The position numbers were made by a program, and so were the translations under genes. Under the pieces are notes generated by a model. It was not told the DNA's origin. It saw only the letters and a program-made list of their open reading frames with translations, and did no database searches. From the NCBI RefSeq assembly GCF_024198255.1, contig NZ_JAJVKW010000009.1:1-64000 (forward strand): a DNA stretch of 64,000 bases, read 5' to 3'. Origin of the DNA: Myxococcus guangdongensis (GTDB lineage: Bacteria > Myxococcota > Myxococcia > Myxococcales > Myxococcaceae). Positions 1 to 6,943 of the stretch are shown here, piece after piece (position 1 is the stretch's first letter; every line of letters starts with the position of its first letter).

Positions 1-122
1 GCACCAAGGGGGCCATGGAGTTGCGGTCCGCCGAGTCCGCAGGGTAGGAGTCCTCCTGTCTCGGCCCTCTCTCTTTGGCCGGTTTTGACGGGACCCTCTT
101 TGGCCGGTTTTCACCTGACCAT
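1..122. mobile_element. Probable end of an IS21-family insertion sequence
   Basis: A 16-base motif (ctctttggccggtttt) occurs twice, at 71-86 and 96-111, with a 25-base period. Repeated TGGCCGGTTTT-type units just inside the ends are typical of IS21 (istA/istB) elements, as I know that family. A short open frame at 3-47 ending in TAG could be the last residues of an IstB-like helper, but it is too short to assign. Immediately to the right lies a toxin stub lacking its upstream part, so the element probably inserted into or deleted the toxin gene. The exact outer end (near 113-122) and any target duplication cannot be set without the left end, which is outside the window. Confidence 0.45.
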
Positions 123-125
123 TGA

Positions 126-434
126 GGCACGAACAAGAATCCGATTTCGGATGTGACGGGTGGCCCGTGGACGCCTCTATGCGAGAAGATTTTCAGGAAG
201 GCTGGGATGACGCTTGAGGACGTCGCGAACAAGGTGCGGCTCAAGGGGCACGAGGGGCCTCATCCCGAGCGCTACCATCGGGAAGTGACGGAACGTCTGG
301 AGCGTGTCGTCGAACGATGCCGGACGGTTGATTCCTGTCGGGGCAAGCTGGAGCGCGAACTCGCGAAGATCGCCAACGAGCTTCTGACTCCAGGCTCTCC
401 GCTGCGGAGCTTCATTGTGAAAGAGGGCGGATGA
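126..434 (+). pseudogene. C-terminal stub of an AHH-type polymorphic toxin nuclease
   Basis: The frame is open from just after a TGA at 123-125 to TGA 432-434. A GTG at 153 would give 93 residues, but homology-like sequence starts earlier (residues TNKN from about 129). The TNKN, GGPW, AGM and HEGPHPERYH elements match the C-terminal half of AHH/HNH nuclease tips of myxobacterial toxins (established family knowledge). The His-His catalytic motif expected just upstream of TNKN is missing: the frame is closed and insertion-sequence-like DNA precedes it. The stub is therefore probably not an active toxin. It is followed after one base by an Imm11 gene, the usual partner arrangement. Whether a short product is made from the GTG at 153 is unknown. 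Confidence 0.65.
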
Positions 435-435
435 C

Positions 436-1044
436 GTGGAGCGCCAATTCTATTGGGTGCGGCGGGCGGACGTGCCGCAATGGCTCATCGAGACTCCAAC
501 GCGGGAATCTGGGGAAGCGTTCGATGAGCCCTGGATGTTCGCGGACGGCCGCCAACTCGAGAATCCGGGGAAGATGAAAGCTCGCATATCGACTCCGGGT
601 GCGAAGCGCACGTTCGTGTTCTCCGCAATCGAGAAGACTCCTTTGGTGAGTGGACCCGTCGCAAACGTCTTCAGGGTTCTCGTGCCTGACGACGTGCAAT
701 TGATGCCAGTGTCGGTACAAGGGGAGTCCGAGCCTTACTTCTTAGTCAACGCAACCAAGGCGGTTGATTGTATTGACGAAGCCCGATGTCAGGAGATCCA
801 GCATGACGACGCAGACGACGGCGTCCCTGAGTTTGAGGGGCAGTATCGTTGGATCTACGGGTTGCGAATCGACCCCTCGAAAGCTGAGGGATCCCACGTT
901 TTCCGGCTGAAGAAGTTCAAGGTTGCGCTCATCGTCTCGGAGGAGATCAAGGACGCGCTCGAACAAGTCGGGAACCTGGGCGTGTCGTTCGAGCGTGTAA
1001 CGGGCCCCAGTGGCGGCAATTGTCCGACGCGTGACGTGGGGTGA
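436..1044 (+). CDS. Imm11-family (DUF1629) immunity protein
   Basis: 202 residues, GTG start one base after the stop of the toxin stub. The order of features (N-terminal FYWVRR, central LVSGPVANVFRVL, NATKAVDCID, then a RIDPSKAEGSHVFRL strand and VSEEIKDAL helix) is that of the Imm11 proteins that accompany AHH-type toxins in Myxococcus. The role, by family, is cytoplasmic neutralisation of the cognate nuclease tip. The last dozen residues (PSGGNCPTRDVG) look unlike the family and may be read-through into the insertion-sequence debris that starts near 1050, so the C-terminus may be altered. With the toxin gene truncated, it is probably an orphan immunity gene that may still protect against siblings. 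Confidence 0.75.
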   Translation: MERQFYWVRRADVPQWLIETPTRESGEAFDEPWMFADGRQLENPGKMKARISTPGAKRTFVFSAIEKTPLVSGPVANVFRVLVPDDVQLMPVSVQGESEPYFLVNATKAVDCIDEARCQEIQHDDADDGVPEFEGQYRWIYGLRIDPSKAEGSHVFRLKKFKVALIVSEEIKDALEQVGNLGVSFERVTGPSGGNCPTRDVG

Positions 1045-1084
1045 GCGGTCGATAAAGGACGATGCGGGCTATGCCGGCGCGGCA

Positions 1085-1376
1085 TCGCTCCTCGTTGCGC
1101 AAGAAGGCCCCCAACTCCTCGCCCTGTAGCCCCCGAGTTGCCGCCAGCACGCGCAGCTTCTCTTCCGGCATCCACTTCTTCGGCCCATCGGGCACGGTGG
1201 GCTCCTTCTCCTTGGGAGGCGGCGTCATCGCCGCCTCCCTGTTCGCCTCGCGCAACCACTGCGACAGCGTCGGTTGGGACTCCCACCTGCCGCGCCAGCG
1301 CTGCGGTGCTCACCGCGCCCGGGCCGACCATCTGCTTCACCAACTGCATCTTGAATGCATCCGCGTACGGCACCAC
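1085..1376 (-). pseudogene. IS3-type transposase OrfA remnant, frameshifted
   Basis: Reading leftward from a GTG at 1374-1376, the first segment (VVPYADAFKMQ, then GAVSTAALARQVGVP) is a transposase OrfA helix-turn-helix. The frame is then lost and resumes one base out as QPTLSQWLREANREA, MTPPPKEKEP and KWMPEEKLRVLAATRGLQGEELGAFLRNE. The break sits at the CCC run at 1282-1284, where one extra C restores the frame. Similarity ends after LRNE near 1090, and no OrfB follows, because the Imm11 gene begins there. It is a dead fragment of an IS3-like element. Its right boundary and inverted repeat are not obvious. Confidence 0.7.
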
Positions 1377-1460
1377 GCCCTGCCTGTTCTCGCCCCTCAA
1401 GGCGTCGTCAGCTCGGCATCTCCCCCGAGGCGACAACTTCCCTGACACAGGGGGATTCAT

Positions 1461-2342
1461 CTACGGACAGGTAATGAGCAACGACGTAAGGGCGGTGCAA
1501 GATGCCGTTGCGCTGTCGTTCTGCGCGTTGGGGTCTCCCGGGCTGCTCGCAACTCGCGTTGCCGTCGCAGTCAGCTGCCCCAGCGCCAGCAGCCCGTAGT
1601 TCGCGCGGAAGGTCTTGCTTGTGGAGGCTCCATTCGCAAGTGCGCCCACCGGGCAACTCACCTCACCAGTAGTTGCATCAAGAGTACAGTCTGTTGAAGT
1701 GATAGATGTCGCTGAGGCCGGGAGAGTTGTTGTCACTGTCGCGGATGACGCACCGTCGGGGCCATTGTTCGTCACTGTCAGGTTGTAGAGTACGTTTGCC
1801 CCCAGGAGTGGCGCCTGGGCAGTCAGTCCAACGGCCAAGTCAGCTTCGCCAGGGTAGACGGTATAGCTCATGAATGGCATGCGCTCGCTCGCGGCTGTCC
1901 CGCCTTTTTCCTGAATGACGAAGAGCGGCCGCGTAGAGGCACTTACCGGGCTCGAAAGTGGCAACACGGTGAAGAATGCCGTGACCACGCGAGTCTGATT
2001 TGCCGGGAGGTCTGGTGGGGCGACGACTGCTTGAAAGCTGTTTGAAGTGGAACTACAGGCTGATGCGGGTTCACACCGGTCGAGCGCCAGCAGTCCGGCC
2101 AGGGAGTATTCTACGCGCATCAAGGATACGTCTTGTACTCTCTGGTGAGCAAAGGTGTGGGTGAACACAACCGTCTGGCCCGAGTGGAACTCGTTGTCGT
2201 CTGCGTGAATGACCAGTTCACCCCTTGAGCTGGTGTTGTTGATCGGCTCGGCGAATGCGTCGCCGCTCACCCATGGCTCCGTGAGGCATGCGACTACAAT
2301 GCCCAGAACGCTCGAGGGCACGCTCTTTGTCTTGCCTTTCAT
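1461..2342 (-). CDS. Secreted DUF11-repeat protein
   Basis: 293 residues. The start at 2342 is supported by AAAAGGAGG six bases upstream; longer in-frame starts have no such site. Residues 1-30 form a signal peptide (KGKTK, then a hydrophobic core, cleaving near DAFA). Residues about 190-285 carry a DUF11-type Ig-like domain (ADLAVGLTAQ, YNLTVTNNGPDGASSATVTTTLP), a fold found in bacterial surface and secreted proteins. The preceding 150 residues are a beta-rich stretch with no family I recognise. No lipobox and no membrane anchor are visible. It is probably a periplasmic or extracellular structural protein. Confidence 0.7.
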   Translation of the reverse strand: MKGKTKSVPSSVLGIVVACLTEPWVSGDAFAEPINNTSSRGELVIHADDNEFHSGQTVVFTHTFAHQRVQDVSLMRVEYSLAGLLALDRCEPASACSSTSNSFQAVVAPPDLPANQTRVVTAFFTVLPLSSPVSASTRPLFVIQEKGGTAASERMPFMSYTVYPGEADLAVGLTAQAPLLGANVLYNLTVTNNGPDGASSATVTTTLPASATSITSTDCTLDATTGEVSCPVGALANGASTSKTFRANYGLLALGQLTATATRVASSPGDPNAQNDSATASCTALTSLLITCP

Positions 2343-2758
2343 GGACAGCCTCCTTTTGCCTGTCGCGTGATAGGCAGGAGGGCGAATGATTGGCAAGCCA
2401 CACATTCTGGATTGGCCATCAGTGAACAGCGGGCTTCCTGTGGAACCGCCGAGTTGCGCTTGAGTGTGTCCTGAATGGTTCGCTCGCGTAGACGCTCGAA
2501 TGCCACGCGGTGAAATCAACCCTGCAGGCTCGTGCCAGCTTGGTCACACTTCTCCATCGGCATGTCCTTCAGTTCGTCCGGAAGGTAGTCGACGAGAGGG
2601 CGCTTTCCGCACCCCATCCGCGGTGAGTCCACAGGTATCATGCTGAACACTCTCTTCCGACCTGGGATAGAGGTAGGCAAGTTTGCGGTGCTTTCTTGAA
2701 GCGAAGATCCTCGCCCCCCAATCCATCGCGCGGGTTTTATCTCCCGCCAGGAGTTTGC
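2343..2758. other. Intergenic stretch without a supported gene
   Basis: 416 bases between the divergent DUF11 gene and the VOC pseudogene. It contains the ribosome-binding site of the DUF11 gene (about 2348-2354). A minus-strand run of about 40 codons ending at 2516 (RPLVDYLPDELKDMPMEKCD) reads like protein, but it has no convincing start signal and may be a gene fragment. Nothing else stands out. Confidence 0.4.
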
Positions 2759-3223
2759 ATGACTGCGACCAAGGCAAAGTCCATTCCGGAAGGGTTCAAC
2801 AGCGTTGTGCCCTTTGTGCTGCTGAAGGACACCGCGAAGGCCGTCGAATTCTACAGAAAGGCGGTCTGCGTGGAGGTGCTGCGCCAATATCACACGTCGG
2901 ATGGAAGTGATGGCTATGGTGACCCGCAAATCGGAAATTCACGGGTCCGATTCGCGGATGCGTCGCCCGAAAGGAAGTAGGAACGCTGGAACTTCGCTGG
3001 CTGCACCCTCGTGCTGTGAATCTACGTTGATGATTTGAAGGCGTTCGAGGAACGGGCGCACAAGGCGGGGGCCATGCCAACGAGGCGTCAACATCAGCCC
3101 TGGGGCGATATGACGACCACGTATGAGGACCCTGAGGGTTATACGTGGATGATCTCGCAACACATGGAAGATGTGCCCGAAGGTCAGATCAGCAGCCGCG
3201 TATATCAGAATCGAAACTACTGA
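2759..3223 (+). pseudogene. VOC (glyoxalase/bleomycin-resistance fold) protein with two in-frame stops
   Basis: The ATG at 2759 has CAGGAG five bases upstream. The frame encodes a typical PhnB-like VOC start (SVVPFVLLKDTAKAVEFYRKA) and reaches TAG at 2978-2980. It continues in the same frame through NFAGCTLVL to TGA near 3017-3019, then resumes with IYVDDLKAFEERAHKAGA, and ends with TTTYEDPEGYTWMISQHMEDV at TAC-TGA 3221-3223. The total of about 154 residues equals a full VOC protein, so only nonsense changes separate it from an intact gene. No frameshift is needed. It is probably a recent pseudogene; a second, intact VOC gene lies at 60705-61100. Confidence 0.75.
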
Positions 3224-3463
3224 CGACGCTCGAGTCGCTCGGCACATCGCTCGCCGCGAGCTCAGCTGGGACGACGCGACTTCTCTGCTTCCGCTCGTCA
3301 CAAATGTGGGCGAGTGGAGTTACAGCGGTACGGGGCTCTCCATCACGGAACGTGCTCAGTTCCGTGCTTTCCTTGTCCTGCTGTGGGCGCCGGCACTGTC
3401 AGTTCGAGCTGAGGGAATCGTTCAGTGCCGACGCCGTTTTGACAGCCGGATGGACCCTTGAAT

Positions 3464-3958
3464 CTAGATGGGGCTCGTCATGTTGCTCTGCACGGCATTC
3501 TCCACCTCTCCTCCCGAGCATCGCTGGGCGGGTGGGATCTGCCTGAGGGCCAGGTTGAACCCTCCTGATGCCGTCCGCCCCACCAGGGTGACGTAGGCGG
3601 ACCAGGTCACACTCGGTGAGCCGGGGTACTCGGGGGTTTGGATCTGAAGGAGGCCATCCCATTCACGGGGGTGCGTAATGACGGAGCCATATCCGCTGAT
3701 GACGAACGCCGACCCAAAGACCGGAACGTTGGTGGCGACGATGCAGATGGCGGCGGGTGCCACCCTGATGGTTCCGTATGGCGTATTGAAGAGGTATCTG
3801 CCGTCTCCGGTAGGATACCCTGGGATGTCGCCTGATGGCTCGCCCATGGCGCTGACTTCATTCATGGGTGTGCTTTTGTCTTCGAGGACGAGGCTGTCCT
3901 CGCCCTGACCACAACCTGCGCACAGCATCACGACAAGAATCATGAGGAGCGTTCTCAT
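3464..3958 (-). CDS. Putative lipoprotein of unknown function
   Basis: 164 residues. The start at 3958 is chosen because GGAAGGAA lies just upstream and the N-terminus (MRTLLMILVVMLCAGC) is a lipoprotein signal with the lipid-attachment Cys at residue 16. The mature part is about 148 residues, rich in Gly, Pro and beta-prone segments (YLFNTPYGTIRVAPAAICIV, SAFVISGYGSVI), and has no motif I recognise. It is probably attached to the periplasmic or outer leaflet. It heads a run of exported proteins up to 10.9 kb, but each has its own gap and ribosome-binding site, so this does not look like an operon. Confidence 0.7.
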   Translation of the reverse strand: MRTLLMILVVMLCAGCGQGEDSLVLEDKSTPMNEVSAMGEPSGDIPGYPTGDGRYLFNTPYGTIRVAPAAICIVATNVPVFGSAFVISGYGSVITHPREWDGLLQIQTPEYPGSPSVTWSAYVTLVGRTASGGFNLALRQIPPAQRCSGGEVENAVQSNMTSPI

Positions 3959-4303
3959 AGTTCCTTCCGATGTTGACGTTGGGCAGCACCGGTAAGACAC
4001 CGCCGCATGAAAAGAGTTCCCGCGAATCTTCAATCGTCGCGGTGCTGTCCATTCCTGCGGTTTTCCCTTACGAGAGGGTGGCCCAGGCGCAGTGGTCAAG
4101 TCCCGAATCGTGTGGAGCAAGTGCTATCGGCCATTTGCGGCGAGATACCACAGCCCGATTGGGTGTGACAATGGGGGCGGACTCGGTGGGTGCTGTCTGT
4201 GTCTGCATTGCACGGCGATTGTAAATGCCGCTGCGATACAGAAAATATCCGTGGAGACGCCGCCTGCGGAGGTGGAGGTCCGCAGGCGGCGTCTCGTTCT
4301 ACC
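3959..4303. other. Intergenic region carrying a terminator
   Basis: 345 bases between two minus-strand lipoprotein genes. The right end holds the strong hairpin annotated separately (4254-4295). The rest presumably includes the promoter of the 3464-3958 gene. I see no gene in it. Confidence 0.5.
4254..4295 (-). terminator. Hairpin terminator with a perfect 17-bp stem
   Basis: Arms gagacgccgcctgcgga (4254-4270) and its exact complement (4279-4295) enclose an 8-base loop. It begins eight bases past the stop of the repeat lipoprotein gene transcribed from the right. On the minus strand the stem is followed by ggatattttc, a modest T-tract. Confidence 0.75.
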
Positions 4304-6139
4304 TCACCGGCGGCACAGGGTCCCGGCGGTGGTGTTGCCCGCGCAGCCACCGAAGTACTGGTTGGGGGTGTTCGCCCCAAGTCCACAGTTGCGCCAGTTG
4401 CAGGTGTTTCCTTCGGGGTCGTTCCCCGCGGCCGTGCAGACACGCATGGGCGTGTTCGCGCCGCAGTACGTCCCCGTCGTCGGTGACACCGAGCACGCCC
4501 CCGACCCAGAGCCGCTGTAGCGCAGGTCGTCGTCGGTCCAGTAGTGGTGCGAGGGAGCCGTGGCGCCCGGGCGTGTGGCCCAGGTGGCGGCGTTGCTGAC
4601 CGACCAGCCCGCCGCGCACAGCGAGCCCCGGTTGTTCCACGTCACCCGTCCCGCGCACCCCACGAGGTTGGCGGAGAAGACCTGCTCGACGGTGCCGTCA
4701 GCGCACCCCGACGCGGGCGCCGTCACCGGGACGCAGAGCGCACCCGACGTGTTCACGCAGCCGCCGAAGTACTGGTTGGGGGTGTTCGCACCGAGGCCGC
4801 AGTTGCCCCAGTTGCAGTTGTTGCCCTCGGAGTCCGTCCCCGCGGCCCTGCAGACGCCCATGGATTGGCCCTGGCCACACGCGTTTCCAGCCGTGGTGCT
4901 CACGGAACACGCGGAGGTGCCGGAGCCGCTGTAGCGCAGGTTGTCCTGCGTCCAGTAGTGATGCGTGGGGGCCGCGGTGCCTCGCAGGTTGACCCACTCG
5001 GCGGCGGTGGCGAGCCGGTAGCCCTGGGCGCACAGCGTGGCCCGATTGGCCCACGTCACCCCTCCCGCGCAACCCACCATGCCTCCCGAGAAGGTCTGCT
5101 CGGCGGAGCCGTCCTCACAGCCGGTGGGCGCTGCCCTGGGAACGCAGATCGTCCCCGCGGTGGTGTTGCCGGAGCAGCCGCCGAAGTACCGGTTGGGGGT
5201 GTTCGCTCCGAGGCCACAGTTGCGCCAGCCGCAGGTGTTTCCTTCGGGGTCGTTCCCCGCGGTCGGCGAGCAGACCCGCATGGGTGTGTTCGCGCCGCAG
5301 TACGTCCCCGCCGTCGTCGACACAGAGCACGCCCCCGACCCGGAGCCGCTGTAGCGCAGGTCGTCGTCGGTCCAGTAGTGGTGTGTCGGGGCGACCCCGT
5401 TGAGCAGCGTGCTCCACTCATTCGCGGTCGCGGGCCTGTGGTTCGCGCCGCAGAGCGAGGCCCGATTGTTCCACGTCACCCGTCCCGCGCAGCCCACCAT
5501 GCCGTTGGAGAAGGTCTGCTCGATGGTGCCGTCGGCGCACCCCGCGGTGGTGGGGGTCGCCGGGACACAGAGCGCGCCGGACGTGTTCACGCAGCCGCCG
5601 AAGAACTGGTTCGGGGTGTTCGCCCCCAGGCCACAGTTGCCCCAGTTGCAGTTGTTCCCCTCGGGGTCTCTGCCCTGGGCCGTGCAGACGCCCATGGATT
5701 GACCCTGGCCACACGCGGTGCCTGCGGTGGTGCTCACGGAACATGCGGAGGTGCCGGAGCCGCTGTAGCGCAGGGTGTCCTGGGTCCAGTAGTGGTGGGT
5801 GGGGGCCGTGGTGCCTCGCAGGCTGACCCACTCGGCGGCGGTGGCGAGCCGGTAGCCTTGGGCGCACAGTGTGGCCCGGTTGGCCCACGTCACCCTTCCC
5901 GAGCAACCCACCATGCCTCCCGAGAAGGTCTGCTCGGCGGAACCGTCCGCGCAGCCGGCGCCCACGAGGTCTTGGGACTCGAACGTCTCGGATTCCATCT
6001 GGAGTTCGGCTTCCTGTGTCGCTGCCTCGAACGCCCCGGGTTCTCCCTCGGTTTCGATGGGGGCGTTGCATGCGACGGACAGCAGCAGGGCGCCCAGCAG
6101 GAGATTCTTCCCAGAGTGCATGAATGCAGTGCGAATCAT
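4304..6139 (-). CDS. Lipoprotein of four tandem cysteine-rich repeats
   Basis: 611 residues. The start at 6139 has GAGGAG upstream, and the N-terminus (KNLLLGALLLSVAC) is a lipoprotein signal with Cys24. After a Glu-rich linker come four repeats of 133-140 residues beginning at C63, C201, C341 and C479. Each has ten Cys and the signatures CADG, VGC-GRVTW, HHYWT, LRYSGSG, ACSVS, NCGLGANTPN and FGGC. Repeats 1 and 3 share CGQGQSMGVC and YWTQD. Repeats 2 and 4 share CGANTPMRVC and YWTDDDLRYSGSGSGACSVS. This shows duplication of a two-domain unit. The function is unknown. The Trp/Gly/Cys-rich, disulphide-dense pattern suggests a binding module at the cell surface, but that is inference. Confidence 0.8.
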   Translation of the reverse strand: MIRTAFMHSGKNLLLGALLLSVACNAPIETEGEPGAFEAATQEAELQMESETFESQDLVGAGCADGSAEQTFSGGMVGCSGRVTWANRATLCAQGYRLATAAEWVSLRGTTAPTHHYWTQDTLRYSGSGTSACSVSTTAGTACGQGQSMGVCTAQGRDPEGNNCNWGNCGLGANTPNQFFGGCVNTSGALCVPATPTTAGCADGTIEQTFSNGMVGCAGRVTWNNRASLCGANHRPATANEWSTLLNGVAPTHHYWTDDDLRYSGSGSGACSVSTTAGTYCGANTPMRVCSPTAGNDPEGNTCGWRNCGLGANTPNRYFGGCSGNTTAGTICVPRAAPTGCEDGSAEQTFSGGMVGCAGGVTWANRATLCAQGYRLATAAEWVNLRGTAAPTHHYWTQDNLRYSGSGTSACSVSTTAGNACGQGQSMGVCRAAGTDSEGNNCNWGNCGLGANTPNQYFGGCVNTSGALCVPVTAPASGCADGTVEQVFSANLVGCAGRVTWNNRGSLCAAGWSVSNAATWATRPGATAPSHHYWTDDDLRYSGSGSGACSVSPTTGTYCGANTPMRVCTAAGNDPEGNTCNWRNCGLGANTPNQYFGGCAGNTTAGTLCRR

Positions 6140-6421
6140 AGACAGCGACTCCTCTACGCATCCCGCATGATGCGGGGCGCGCGAGGTCTGCCCTGTCGCC
6201 CGGCGAGAGGCCAGGGGATGGTTGCCACGTGTCGAACGGGCGATAGCGCATTCGTTCAACCCAGGCATCTGGCACGCACTACTATCGACAATCGAGACAT
6301 GCTGGCACTGCGGTGGCGTCAAATCCGACAGTCCAGGGGATTCACGACATGACAGTGCGCCGACGCGCGGGGCACCGTCCGCCCCGCATCCATGGCCGCA
6401 GTCCTCGTGAGTCGAGGGGCA

Positions 6422-6742
6422 CTACAGCTCAGCGAGTTCGGGCAGACACGCGGTGACTTCAGGGAGCGTCAGCCGACAGATTCCGACGAGGCACGCGGTG
6501 ACGTATTGGATGTCGGGCAAGCCGAGGATGCAATTGGTGACGCAGCGGGTGCCGTCCGGGTTTTCGTCGAAGATGCCCAGGCAATCGAAGAATCCGTTGA
6601 GGCTCTCGGCGGAGACCTCGCTGTCCTCACTCGTCGCGGGGGGCGTGGATACGTCGGTTTCGACCGTCGCGTCCACGGGGCCGCAGCCCACGAGACACGT
6701 CAGAAGCAGAACGGAAGCAGTCGCTCTCATCAGGTTCGGCAT
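6422..6742 (-). CDS. Small cysteine-containing lipoprotein
   Basis: 106 residues, starting at 6742 with GGAGGAATCAAC directly before ATG. The signal (MRATASVLLLTCLVGC) places the lipid-attached Cys at residue 20. The mature chain is acidic at first (ETDVSTPPATSEDSEVSAE), then has six Cys in a compact C-terminal domain (FDCLGIF, RCVTNCILGLPD, TACLVGICRL, TACLPEL), suggesting disulphides. No known family is recognised. It sits alone between two larger exported proteins. Confidence 0.7.
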   Translation of the reverse strand: MPNLMRATASVLLLTCLVGCGPVDATVETDVSTPPATSEDSEVSAESLNGFFDCLGIFDENPDGTRCVTNCILGLPDIQYVTACLVGICRLTLPEVTACLPELAEL

Positions 6743-6943
6743 GTTGATTCCTCCGAGTGTGTTGCACCGGAAATCGTCTCCGACTCGAGGAGGATGAGCC
6801 ATTCTGCTTGGGTTCAATTCCGATGTTGGGGTGTCATCAGTGCAGCTCGCCCGCAGCGCTCGATGGGGAGGTGCGGGCACACTCTTGCTCGTCGATGCGG
6901 CGGCGCGCCTCCCGCTGGAACCAGGAGGCGCGCCGCCGAAGAC

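Noticed and set aside
3171-3461. 96-codon plus-strand frame (ARHIARRELSWDDATSLLPL and following)
   Set aside because: It overlaps the end of the VOC pseudogene in another frame, with no ribosome-binding site and no recognisable family. A gene fragment cannot be excluded.
4304-5953. Long tandem repeats as a possible CRISPR or structural DNA array
   Set aside because: Repeat units of about 414 bases encode an uninterrupted lipoprotein frame with conserved Cys; spacing and content are not CRISPR-like.
4544-6352. 602-codon plus-strand open frame opposite the four-repeat lipoprotein
   Set aside because: It mirrors the repeat periodicity of the real gene and is Arg/Ala/Gly-rich without any motif.
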